A program made the position numbers and the translations under genes. DNA of 64,000 nucleotides from Flammulina velutipes (lineage: Eukaryota; Basidiomycota; Agaricomycetes; Agaricales; Physalacriaceae): assembly GCA_011800155.1 (NCBI GenBank), contig CM022368.1:1426001-1490000 (forward strand), in the 5' to 3' direction. The notes below the pieces were generated by a model. It searched no databases. It had not been told where the DNA came from and was given only the letters and a program-made list of their open reading frames with translations. This document shows positions 1 to 11,471 of the stretch, one piece after another; position 1 is the stretch's first letter, and every line of letters begins with the position of its first letter.

Positions 1-2092
1 CTTGTCGAGCATCCTGCCCTCGAGCGATAACATCTTCTTCCTCCACCTCGTCCTCGTCGTCCCTACGCACGTCCGGTGGTGTAAGTGAAGGAGGTGTTGC
101 CGAGTCAGCACCAGAAGCTTCCGAATCACTAGAATCAATGTCCTCTGGCGCCAATGTCTTGCGAAGATCGACAAGGTTCGAGGGAGTCACATCTAAGAAG
201 AGGCGCTGAGCGGGGAAGGATCGCGATTGCATTGGCCTTGGGGCTACAGGACTGGAGATGGGATCGGCTCCAAAGTCGTTATCATCAAGAGACGCTGACC
301 GACTGGCCGAAGGACGCACAGGAGATGAAAGATCATCGGTATCGTGCGACTGTGATGGCGTCGGTGAGATGTATCCTTCCTCCTGGTCCACAATGTGTTC
401 TTGTGCAGTCAAGATTTCGTCCACATCCAGCTCCATCTGGGGTTCAACGTTTCCTTGCACCATTACTGAGTAGTCATCGTCCACATCATCCGCGATGGGA
501 ATATTCTCCTTCTCGCCTCGTAAGCGGGAAGGTCCTGCTACAGGCGACGTAGGCAATGATTTCCTTCGGGGGCTAGCAAAGAATTTCGAAACAGTGAGTT
601 GCCCAGGTTCGCTCGCTCGAGGTTTCTTGCAGCGAACGTCTTCATCCATGGCGTCGGCCAAGGTCCGCTTACCACTCGCCTTTCCAACGACCATTCGCCT
701 CTCCACCATCAGACCTTTTTTCGTAGGTGACTTGGGTGTTTGAGGTATTATTGGGTTGGGCCCTAGAAATGGTAGTTTGAATCAATGCACCGTTGGAATT
801 TCTCAATGCTTACCGAAGAAATCTCGAATGCCACCGGAAGCTTCCTTTGCCTTGCCCTTTCCTTTGTTGAGAGTTTGAAGCGATAATTCTTTGGCGCGTT
901 TAGGGCTGTACGACGGGTTGATGTCATCCATTGGGAGGAAAGTTATGGGGTCTAATCTGCCTAGCGCTAGCTGCTTTGCTACTGCAGGCTCGAGATCGCT
1001 ATAAATTGCGTTAATGTGATGGAAAGAAAGAAAGATGCGATAAACACTCACGGTCCCACATGTGCATCCAGAGCAGAATCCCATTCGCCTTGAATCTCAG
1101 TCAAATGTACGAGTCGTTCGAGCTCGGGGCAATAAACGCGTTGATGAAGGAAGCACATCTCAGCCATTTTGAAGTTATCCAGGTAGCCCGGTGGTACCGA
1201 CTTTTTGCCTTCAAGAGTGACGGCGCGCACGACCTGTTCGACTGTCTTCCACCTGCGCAAGAGAGAACACGCAGTTTTGAGTCCGATGCCAGGTATGCTC
1301 GTTAGGTAGTCGCAGCCACTGAGGATCGCCATGGTGCGAAATTGCTTGTCAGACCAATTTGTGAGAGTAATGCCATCAGAATGAACGGAGGAGAAGTCTG
1401 AGCGGGAGATGGACACGACAGTGCTGTGTGCGACATCGAGTTTGTATAGGACTGTCTTGCAGCCAAAGACTAGCAAGTCCGAGTCTTCGGTGACGATGGC
1501 ATCGACGAGTCCGACGCGTTCGAGGTATGCCATCTGAGCGTCGGCTTCGTAAGGCGCTACGACGAACTTGACGTTTTCAGCCATAAGAGCCTGCAAAAGA
1601 GCTGTCAGCGAAGAAGACGCGTCTATGAGTGGCGACGAACCTTGATGCACTGGTACGCCATCTGCGGAGTAACATCCACGCATTTCGCAAAGAACTCGCG
1701 CGCTTGGGAAGGCTTCCCCATTGCCTGTAGTGATTTCCCTCGCGCCATGTTCTCCTCGCGCCTCGCCTTTCTTGAAATCTCTGTCTCCTTCTTTGCTGGA
1801 AGTGGGCCGCCGTCGAATACAATGTATGGTTCCACACCGTTGTGTCTCAGAAATCTGACCCTTTCCATAACGTAGGAAACATATCTGGAGGCTTGTCAGT
1901 GAACACCGATGTTGAAATAAGTGGCACTCACTTGATGGTTGTCATGTTCATCGCCAATTCCGTGGCACAGGCGTGAACACCTCTATGCAGCCAGGCATAG
2001 GCATCGACAGCTACCGTCTTTCCTGAATATTCCGAGATATGCTTGGTCTTGTGTATAGCCTTGAGCGCTGGCAGCAAGCCAGTGATACCCAT
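1..2092 (-). CDS. EXO1: Exonuclease 1 (XPG/Rad2 family 5'-3' DNA nuclease), 3' end missing
   Basis: Exonuclease for mismatch repair and DNA end resection in the nucleus. Starts at 2092 with MGITGLLPALKAIHK, the classic N-nuclease opening. Exons 2092-1932, 1884-1641, 1590-1052, 998-814 and 762 to beyond the left edge; about 630 residues are present. Metal-binding acidic positions are visible in DAYAWLHRG, VFDGGPLP, YEADAQMAYL, TEDSDLLVFG and SGCDYLTSIPGIG, which also begins the helix-hairpin-helix. The N- and I-nuclease regions are intact. The part after about residue 380 is disordered, rich in Ser, Asp and Glu, and carries a PIP-box-like motif QLTVSKFF at residues 431-438 (578-601). The stop codon lies outside the window. 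Family assignment is firm. Confidence 0.95.
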
Positions 2093-2280
2093 GTCCTAGC
2101 CAAGAGCAGAACTGGCATGAAGGTTGAAAAGAGGGCAAGTTTTATGAGGGTCGAAAGACAAAGGCCGTTGACGAACAAATATGCGTGACCGCGTGGCCTC
2201 GCGATGATCACATCTCACGCGTTTACTTGCACGCTTCTTTTCAGTGAAGTGTTGGAGATTAACGTGTAAAGATAAAGTAT

Positions 2281-3427
2281 CTACTCGCGAGGTATGAAGG
2301 GACTTCTACGGTACGCAGGCGCTTCAATAATAGTTGGGAGGCCCTTCGCCATTGCACTTGTGCCAGCTGGGAACGGCATGTCATCCACACCAGTGGGTAG
2401 TACTTTCTCGTAAAGGCCCTTCATTTGATTGTGCTGGGCACGCTGAAGCATTTTCTTCTTCGCGTCGCGAACCATGACATGGGCATTGTCGACACCTGGC
2501 AAAGAGCCTTCCACAAAGAGGAGGTTCAAGGCCGTGTCAATGCGTAGGATTGACAGGTTTTGCACTGTTATGCGTTCTCCACCGAGGCGTCCAGCCATCT
2601 TCTTTCCGGGAAAGATACGACCAGGATCCTGTATTGACTTCATTTAGCACTGGCATTCACGGACGACGATGAGATATACCTGATGTTGACCCGTTGAACC
2701 GGACGAACGATGGGCTTTAGACACACCGTGACTGGCACGCAGACCTTTGAAGCCCCATCTTTTCATACCACCCGCGAATCCTTTTCCAAGTCTATAGATA
2801 CAGAGTCAGTTGTCATACGCGAAATTATTAATTCGGCACGCACGAGGTTCCTACTATGTCGACGTATTGGCCGGGAACGAAATGAATCGCAGAAAGCTGG
2901 GTGCCTTTGATATTTTTTGCTGTCAGGGAGGCGGGCATAGGTAATGTAGATGCAATACGCACCGACTGGGACATGGGCATCAGGCGTGACGGGAAATTCT
3001 TTGACCACAGCTTTGGGAGGAACACCTGCTTTCCTGAAGTGTCCTTTCATCTGGTTGGTGGTGGTTTTAGCCGGCTTGTTCGACGCAGCGACCTGAACGG
3101 CGTGGTATTCTGTCCCGTTCCCTCGCGGGGTACAGATATTTGCAGTAACTTGGCAATTGTCCAGCTGAGGTATTCGTCAGTCATCACTCAAGATAGAGGA
3201 TAGCTAGGACGTACTTGTAGAACTGTAACGGGTATTCGAGCACCCTGGTCATTCCAAATAGCAGTCATCCCTCGTTTACGCGCTATCACGCCCGTTCTCA
3301 CAGAGAGAGGTGTCCATTTCGCCGGCGTCGTAGACGTGGAAGCTTCTGGGACAGCGAAAAGCCTCGCGGTGGTGTGCAGTCGTCGGAAGCCTGAGAAAGA
3401 GGTCCAATTTTTGCCGACCTTGAACAT
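2281..3427 (-). CDS. Mitochondrial large-subunit ribosomal protein uL3m
   Basis: Homologue of bacterial L3 (yeast MRPL9) in the mitochondrial large ribosomal subunit. Start at 3427 gives MFKVGKNW followed by a basic, Ser-rich presequence fitting mitochondrial import. Core L3 sequences come in order across several short introns: [58 protein letters not shown], then [17 protein letters not shown] in the last exon (2643-2281). Intron edges between 2640 and 3215 were inferred from frame continuity and may be off by a few bases. The gene is divergent from the RRN6-like gene, and their 336-bp shared promoter is mostly a foldback element. Confidence 0.9.
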
Positions 3428-3502
3428 GTCGGATGGAGAGAAATCACAAAAACCACATAGACATAAACAACCAAGATAATACAAAAATAATAATAAACAC
3501 CT

Positions 3503-3724
3503 CACACCGTGGACAAGGTAGTTTCTCCTTAGGCGAAACTCTTTTGGCCAGCAAAGATATGCAGGTTTCGTAGATATGCATCTAGATAACACCTCCGGCA
3601 CCTACTCCATTTGGTAATAGTTTCCCCATATAGTACCGTCCCGGAGGTAATTTCTAGATACATTTCTCCAAAATGTGCATATAACGAGTTTCTCCTAAGC
3701 GGAAACTACCTTGTCCACGGTGTG
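3503..3724. repeat. Foldback / MITE-like element with 39-bp terminal inverted repeats
   Basis: The arm at 3503-3541 is the inverted copy of the arm at 3686-3724, with 36 of 39 positions matching; the outer 22 match perfectly and begin CACACCGTGG. A second inner pair, 3581-3602 against 3639-3660, matches at about 18 of 22. The whole 222 bp could fold into one long hairpin with a central loop. No coding region or transposase is seen. A 3-bp direct repeat CCT (3500-3502 and 3725-3727) could be a target duplication but is too short to prove insertion. It ends 39 bp before the start of the RRN6-like gene. Confidence 0.7.
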
Positions 3725-3763
3725 CCTTTACTTCTTACACTCACGCAACTGCTTCTCAATGGA

Positions 3764-6700
3764 ATGGAAATTTGGCCTACAGATGCCCGAAGTATAGCAA
3801 GCTCGTCGAGGAAAGAAGGAAAAAACAAGCAGAACGCGTATTACCAACACTTGAATCTTGGACATGGATTAGTAGCAGCCTTGGCTTTGCAAGACCGCGG
3901 TGATCAACTTGGGTGGACGTCTGTCGTTAAAGAATTCGGTGAGCTCGACACTCGACGAACCATCTTCCTACTTATGATGACCAGACACGCGTCACGCGCG
4001 GTTAAACGCGAGCAAGTCTGTCAATGTCTTCCCCGCTACCCGTTCACTGGCCGTCCGTACTCCTCAAATTAGCAATGCGCAGAAGGGAGAACAAGGAGTA
4101 AGCCATCGTAGAAACAGGCCTCTCCCATACTGACCTGGCTCCTAGGCTAACTTTTTGCGCAAACATTTTCCAGATGTTGATGTCACCGCTGAGCTGATGC
4201 GTGAGGAAATCGAGAGTGATGCAAAAATAACAGCTGAATTGCAAGAGTTCAATCCATACCACGGGAACCCAATCACACATCTACAAACTCTCAGCCGCCA
4301 GTATCTCGCGTTTTCTATGGGTGAAACAGGCGGCGATCTGAGTACGTGCTGCATACCCTAGCAGCAATTACTTCGCTTATCATCTACAGATATATCCTCT
4401 TTTCGAGGCAGCACTCTGAAAGCCTGCGCGAAGCCTGTCAAAACCTTCCCGACTCCCATCACACAAATTGTGGCTGAAAGTGCAAGCGTTGGAAACAGTT
4501 AGTTGTGTGATCCACCTCCAGTTGAAATGCTAAGCATACCTTCTAGACACAACGTTGGCCGTTAGGACATTTAGTACCACTTCGGTTCTAAAATTGTGGA
4601 ACGACGACCCTCATCTACCTGCGCAGGTAGAAGAAATAAACACCATATCGAGTGCTGACGTTGGACGACGAGAAATTGTTGACATCCATTTGCCCTCTTC
4701 CGACGAAGCCATCGTCATCAACGACCAAGGAATGGCATACATATATGACCGTGCTTCAACTGTTTTCTCTCGGTGATTTTTCTTATGGACGATCGAGTCG
4801 CTTTCACTAACTCTCATAAAAAAGGATTTTCAATTATGCGGACTTGGATTCAACTTCTGAAGTCTTGGCCGACGATTTCTGGCGTGCTGCGGGAACAGGG
4901 ATGCCATCCAAGTACTTGCTGACGTCGGGAAAGACTGCGAGACATATAGACAGCAGAGTATGTGAAGAAGCTCCCGTGTTACCATTTATTGACCGAACAT
5001 AGGGAGAAACAGATTTCGTCGAGCTCTTTTCCGTCCATCGTCCTGCGGACTACGTAACAGGTCTTGAAAGTCAAGATGGGCACCTCATTCGGCTTTGTAC
5101 GACAGCTCATTTGCTTTGGATCGATGTGCGATATCCCGGAAGACCTCTCCTCGGAATCTCTCATGAACGCCGCTATGACAGGACATTAGGCACTCAGACG
5201 TTGCACTTGAATGGAGGCAAGTTACCTTCAGAGCTACCCATCAACTCCCTCTGATAAACTTTCTAGGGCCCCTCACTTTTTTGACTTCCCTCAAGAACGG
5301 CGTGGTCAACGTTTACGATGTCTCTCGTGCAGATGAAGACAGTTTATTGCACGCCAATCATCAACCCTACAACCTGACTTCGCGCACCGAGTCCTCGCAA
5401 GCGACACTTGGTCAAACTTTTGTCTCGTACCTCTCCGAAGACACAATCGGATTTTTCAGACTCCAAGAAGATGGCGGTGTGCACCGCATTGATTGTGGAT
5501 TTAGTCGCGAAGAAGACGATTTTCTATCCAATCTCGTGTGGCCCGACGATGTGAAAGCGTTGAACGCGAGTACTCCCTCTTTACGGAGAGGCTTGGGTCC
5601 GCTCGGTGCCAGAGAGTACATGGAAGAAGATCTCTCTGCCGCTTATGTTCGTGAGTTTGTGGTGGATTCTAAGCATCATACCCGTTATTCACAATACTAT
5701 GCAGGTATTCACCAAGGGGTACTCAACAAATTGGATGTTCGGGTGGCAAGCGTCATATATGATCTAGCTGAAAATGCCTCTTCGTTCTGGCAAGAAGCTA
5801 ACATGCCATTGGAGCATGTGTTAACATTGTACGCTTTTTCTTTTGCTGTATTCGATCTGTTATTTTGACACGCCTTGAAGTTTTGATGTCATGTTCCGAG
5901 CTGGAGATGAGCCAGAGACATCCTACCGCTCTGACTTCCTCACGGGAAGTGTCATGAGCTCGACGAAAGGCTATCAGGCTTTACAACAAAAACGCTTGAC
6001 AGCTGGTGCTCTGGCTAGCGGAACGAAATGGCATTGGAATCTGGAAGACAGCCTTCGTGCACTCGATCCTACATACGCCGGCGACATTGATGAAATCTAT
6101 AACCGCCTGGGTGACTATGACTTGCAGGATACCGCACTCTCCGATTCCGATTCCAGCGTCAGATGGGAGGATAAGGCTCGTGAACAGGTCGCCGTCGATC
6201 TGGCGATGTCCGGACATGTGTACTCCCTCCTGCCTTTCAAACGATCCGATCCTATTCCCGATGATTTGGAAACAATGACCAAAGCTCTTACAATCGATGC
6301 AGAACCACCGCCCGTTCATTTTCATTATCTGCTCCCCGTCCCGCGATCCCGTGCGCCGAAGAGACGTGTCGATCTCACTCAGGATTCAGAAGAGGAAGAT
6401 GAGGTTCTGGAAGTTGACGAAGAACCTGAAGAGCTGGACCTTCCTCTTGGCGTACGGCTCTTGCTCAAAGATTGGGATGTCGGGAACGATCCTGGTCTAT
6501 TCGCCTATATCGATCCCTACACCGACGCCAAGGAGGATGCCGCAGCGATGATGCCAATCAACAAACCGAAGATTCAGGCTGTTCCACAGGTTGCTGTTGT
6601 CAGGCCACAAGCTCCTCCTGCAATTGCGAGAGCGAGCTCTCTCAGAAATTTAACACACCAAAATCTATTCTTTGGATCACAACCGAATCTGCGCGACCTC

Positions 6701-6835
6701 TCTTCTCAACAAACTCCGATTCCGCAAGGGTCGCAAGCACCGGTAGTTAGCACGCAAGTCCTTCCTGGACCTCATGGCGGACGCCCAATAGTACCGAAGA
6801 AGAAGCCAGTGAAGAAACGATTGGGTGGCTTTTGA
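3764..6835 (+). CDS. RNA polymerase I-specific initiation factor, RRN6-like
   Basis: Predicted subunit of the core factor recruiting RNA polymerase I to the rDNA promoter. Nine exons: 3764-3938, 3985-4097, 4146-4341, 4390-4497, 4547-4772, 4825-4957, 5003-5216, 5267-5828, 5881-6835; they sum to 893 residues in one frame. Begins MEIWPTDARS, like other fungal RRN6 proteins. The middle third has strand-rich WD-like segments expected of its beta-propeller. The C-terminal third is helical then disordered, ending in a basic tail KKKPVKKRLGGF typical of the family. Intron 7 (5217-5266) has a GC donor, AG|GCAAGT. The assignment rests on overall resemblance and both termini, not on a catalytic motif. 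Alternative: another nucleolar propeller protein. Confidence 0.6.
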
Positions 6836-7260
6836 ACGACGAGCCATCGACCAGGTAGGCAATCAGTACCATAATAGTGGCGACGTCGCTTACTTGGCAT
6901 TGCTTCAGTTCAGATATTTCTTGTCTTTTCTTGAAAGGTCGAGTACATCTTTCGTCTGATCTTGTGATGCCAGTCATCCTGATATTCCACGTAAAAATTC
7001 CCTGGCAAGTAGGTTCATCCCCCTCCTGCTGCATTGCCGCTTATCTTTTGACAGCAGTTAGTAGTTACCTTCGTGGTCAACTAGATCATGGACGAACCCG
7101 ATGGAACATCCAATTGACTTTTGGACATCACGGTTTCAAAAGCCTTGCGATCATACACGTTGCTTCGGCGTGTGCGTTACCCACCTCCCTTTCATAATGC
7201 ACTACAAAGGTGTTATCACTTGCGTCCACTCTCCACTTCACTCCCCTCATCGTCTCCATA
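6836..7260. other. Intergenic, no gene seen
   Basis: Holds the 3' region of the RRN6-like gene and the promoter of the next plus-strand gene. Short open frames on both strands lack a plausible protein and no RNA gene was recognised. Confidence 0.5.
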
Positions 7261-8774
7261 ATGATCATAGCACCTAGCAGCATCAGCCGAGCACCAAGTC
7301 CTTCGGCGTTCAGTCGCATGTCGGATCCCTTACCCTTTGGACATGGAAGCCCAAGCTTCAGTGATCTCCACATCGAACGAGGGACGAGGACTCCACGTCG
7401 GCAACGTTCGTTGGCAATGGCACCGCTCGCCCCTGCTGGCTATGATGAGGAACTCATATATCGCGAGCATGTGTCTCGCCTACTCGCTGCAAGGAGCGCG
7501 GTATTCTCTGTATCTGGCAGGATCCCACTCGATCCTTCTCAACTGGTCCTTTTCTTTCGCACCAAGGTATGATCCTTCTCTCGTCGCTTCTTCTAGTTTA
7601 CTGAATGGCTCAGAGCGGCATAACCCACTCCCTCGACTTCCCGATTGACGTCGATTACAACGCTCCACCAGCACTCGATGTCCTAATAGCCTCATGCCGC
7701 CCTCACCAAACATCTGACTTGGAAACCTATGCTGAGAACGAATCCCTTTTCTACCCACCCAACCTTCCTTTGACCACATCACTTGAAATCGCCAACCACC
7801 CCATCCTCGACGCTGTCCGCAGCACACTTTTTCCATCCTTGCCGGAAGGCCATCATCTCACGGCATTGCGTGACCGATTGGAAGTGGTCGTTTCCGGCGG
7901 ACGGATGGGCCCCCAGTCGAGGACTCTCCGTAACGATGGACGTGTAGCCACTCTGAGCGTCACCCTCCCCGTACGATTCCGTGGTGGAGGCATGGTCATC
8001 CGCTCTGATACCTTTGGCGTAGAAGAGAAGTATTATGGTCGTGGTGGCAAGACGGGCGATATGGAATGGACGGCGTTCCTGGCTGACTGCGACTATGAAG
8101 TCGAGACGGTCGAGAAGGGATGCAGGGTTTCTATTCTCTACGGAGTCCATCTAAAGACCTTTGGGACTGGTATCGGGGCCACCCTACCTGCAGAGCCTCT
8201 CATCAACCCGAGCGATGGCCTCTTCGATTTGCTATCGCCGGTGTTGAACATGTCGAGGGGCAGGAAGATCGCATTTTATCTTTCTCACGATTATGGTGTC
8301 AACCCAGCGGAAACACTGGCTGAATCTCTAGTACCTAAGGTAAGCTATACTCATGTTACCCCAAGAACTTTTCTAATATCCCGGTAGCTTAAAGGGAATG
8401 ATTCCCTCATGTACCATGCCCTCAAACTCTTCAAACTTACACCCGAACTTCACTGGACCGCTGGGGGCTTCATCTGGGCAATCGACCAGACGGTCGAGTC
8501 GCTCAGTGAGGACCTATCACTCCCCACTCCAAGTCTCTACAACTTGGGCTCGCCTGTCATGCGCGGCGCCTTCAATAATCTACCCCAGGAGCTCGGCCAA
8601 GTGGGCAATTTGCGCCACCGAATTGAGGCGAGCGGCGCAATCCCAATAGCCAGTGCAGACATTGCTATCCTGGTAGACAATACGCCGCCAGGAAAGGAAC
8701 GTGTACCTTTCGTTTCTGGCACAGTCTTGGAGAAGCTTTGTGTCAACACTCTCATTGTCGTTTATGTTCCTTGA
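7261..8774 (+). CDS. Fungal 2OG-Fe(II) oxygenase-like protein, probably degenerate
   Basis: Exons 7261-7566, 7614-8339 and 8388-8774 give 472 residues. Residues about 225-290 resemble the double-stranded beta-helix of a large fungal family of prolyl-hydroxylase-like proteins. The part FRGGGMVIRSD is followed by WTAFLADCDYEVETVEKG, where members usually read W-x-A-F-x-x-D-x-x-H-E. Here the expected metal-binding His is Tyr263, so iron binding is doubtful. No signal peptide or membrane helix. The family link is by memory of the pattern; the loss of function is inference. Convergent with the inositol transporter, with 114 bp between the two stop codons. Confidence 0.55.
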
Positions 8775-8888
8775 TATCATAATGTATATACATACTGTTT
8801 TCGTGTTGTTGTGTCTTACTTTGTAAATGGACGGGGTGTACGTTACAACATTGGGTGTCATTAAGGTATCTCTTGTAGGTATTACAAT

Positions 8889-10917
8889 TCATGCTGGAGA
8901 ATTTGTCTTCTCGGGGTCCAGCTCAGAAGAGTTTGGTCGGTGATCCGCTTTTGCGTCCTCCTTCATTTGCCTCTTCGCTCGAATGAGTCTCTTGCTCTCC
9001 TTAATACCAAAGCCTGTGCGGAATACCATCCGCACTTCCTCCAGACTCAATCCAGCGGTTTCCGGGAAACAGCAAATGACGAAGATCCAACCGAGCAAAC
9101 ACAGACCAGCATAGAAGCCAAATGCTCCGGCGGGTGTTATAGCGTCCATGAGAGACAAGTATGTGGACCCAATCACCAGGTTCGCTGACCAATTAGTAGC
9201 GGTGCAGAGCGATGTCCCCATACCACGCACTAGAAGAATTAGATCCATGCGAGCCGTACGAGAATGGGAGATAACTTACCTTCCAAACCAAACAGCTCTC
9301 CTTGCTGCCATGGAACGTTACCCAGGCCGGTGGCGTACGACGCGACATAGATGATCATGGCAAGTAAAACGATGGCGGACCATGACTTTGGGTATTCCTC
9401 GCCTTGAACAAGATCACCACTTGTCTGGATGGTCAAAACTGAAAAATAGATACTCGTCAAGCGATTTGTAGCAAGATGGAACCTATCGGACTTACAGTGG
9501 AATGCGATACTGGCCAGAACCAAACCAAATATCATTCCAGGAGAACTCCAAACCATGATCTTGCGACGACCAATTTTATCGATCCATTTCAGAGCGACGA
9601 GAGTAAAAATGAAGTTCGTGCCGGAGACAATGAGGCCAACAGCTGTGGGCTGATCAAAGCCGATAGTCGCAAAGAGGGTGGCAGAGTAGTACATCAAGGT
9701 GTTAAAACCACAAAGTTGTTGGAAAGCTTGCATGCCGCACCCAACGACTGCTCTGGAGTTAGCTGAGTACGCTGAGTGAGTTCGAAACACATACTGAGCG
9801 CTCGACGATTGACGGGATTGCCGACCATAGACCTGAACCGCTGGAATATTGTCGTTGTCTGTGAAATTTCGACACTGCGCCGCACAGAGGCTTGTAGAAC
9901 TTTGATTTTCAAGTCCACCTCTTCCGGTTTTGCGAAAGGATATATCTTTGCCATGATCGCACGCGTCGAATCGTACTCTCCTTTGATCAGCATGATACGA
10001 GCTAGGACGAAGTTGGTAAGACGGTGCACGGTACATCGCATTCCAAGAAAAAAAAGTCAACGTACGGCTCTCGGGCAAGAAGAAGATGAAAACAAGCTGG
10101 ATGGCAGCCGGGGCAGCTCCAAGGCCTACCATCCATCTCCAACCGCCATTGACATGGGCAAAGCCAGCACCGATACCGTAGGCAACGACTTGGCCTAATG
10201 TTATAGCGACGACGTTGAGAACAACCATCCGACCCCTCAAGCGCGTCGGAGAAAGCTCCTGGATGTATAAAGGTGCTATGCATGACGCGAGACCGACACC
10301 AATGCCTAGAAGGAAGCGACCGCCAATCTAATAAAAATGTAATTGGACTCAATGTTGCAGGGACATGGGAGAAGACTGACCATGGGCCAGACATCGTGAC
10401 AGACTGCTTGTGCTATTGCCCCACCGATGAAGATGACATCGGAAATAAATAGTATCAGTTTGCGTCCCACCCAATCAGAAAGCGTTCCGGCAGCCAAACC
10501 ACCTAGAAGAGCGCCCAATGTTGTGGACGATGTGATCAATTCCTAAGTTCTCGGACATCAGGAAGACGAAGCTGGGGTTGATGAGATGCCTTGCCTTTTG
10601 TCCATTCGTGAGTGCAGCGCCGCCCAAGTCCTTCCCAATAGTAACCAGTGCTCCGGAAATGACGCCAGTATCATAACCTTTGGCCACATGAACACGAAAA
10701 GAAGCATTTGCTGATGGCGACCACACGCACCAAAGAGCAGACCAGATACCGTAGCAGAGAGAACGAGCATCCAAACGAACCAGGACGTCTTTTCCTCGCC
10801 TTCCGCGACGACAGCGAGTTCGTTGATTTCTCCAGAGTCGATGTCGTGAATGACATTAGACAAATCCGGAGAAAGCTCGTCGGTTTGGGCGACTGTATGT
10901 TTCTCAGATGAGGACAT
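8889..10917 (-). CDS. Myo-inositol transporter (MFS sugar porter, ITR1/ITR2-like)
   Basis: Plasma-membrane proton-coupled inositol importer by family. Start at 10917 (MSSSEKHTV) opens a cytosolic N-terminus ahead of 12 predicted helices. Sugar-porter signatures appear across about seven exons: GYDTGVISGAL in helix 1, LSDWVGRKLILF, GRFLLGIGVGLAS, FLPESPR before the central loop, FQQLCGFNTLMYYSA in helix 7, WIDKIGRRKIMV, and VPWQQGELFGLEVRG with PETAGLSLEE at the end. The VPWQQGELF segment is characteristic of fungal inositol transporters rather than hexose carriers. The cytosolic tail is Lys- and Glu-rich. Some intron edges in 9239-10560 were placed only by frame. Confidence 0.85.
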
Positions 10918-11471
10918 GGTAGTACTGAAGAAAGGGCCAACGAGAATGCGGGGATAACTCCATTCCTCCAGTCCTAGGAAATTCATATCTAGCCGCCACA
11001 TGGAGTACAGGGGCCGCGATCGGCCATTCTGCTCAGATAGTGCACAGGCGTAGAGTTGTACTTGGGCCAATGGCAGTAAATGAGCGCATAGCTCGCTGTG
11101 TTGGCAATGGGTGTCGCGCTGAATGAAACAATTGCAAGACTTACAGTAGAATTATGCTAGCAATTGGCTCTAGCAATTCAGATTTAGCTATAGTAGTACG
11201 CTCTCTAACATGTTTGAAGGGAGGGAACCATTCGCATTGGACGACATGGATTCCAAGCCAGAGTCTAAAGCCAAAGGACGGAGGAAATAAATCTCTATTT
11301 AAAAGTCAAGTGACCGACATCGACGCGAACCTGCCAGAACAGCTGCCTGCCATTTACTTGCACTTGACTTCTTCCATCGTCAAGGTCAAGTCACTTTCAA
11401 CGTTTACATTATCTCCGGCGCTTGGGGCATGCAAGTCTTTGGACTGACCATTGTCACGGCCAGGCCACCAT
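10918..11471. other. Divergent intergenic region, no gene seen
   Basis: Separates the divergent inositol transporter and mitochondrial carrier. No coding frame of substance. A single CATGTG core at about 11000 (minus strand) resembles half of a yeast inositol-response element but alone is not evidence. Confidence 0.4.

Noticed and set aside
154..743. Three overlapping plus-strand open frames at the left edge
   Set aside because: They lie antisense to EXO1 exon 5, whose minus-strand frame is continuous and carries the PIP-like motif.
10990..11006. Possible inositol-response element upstream of the inositol transporter
   Set aside because: Only the CATGTG core fits; the flanking AAAT is absent and there is a single copy.
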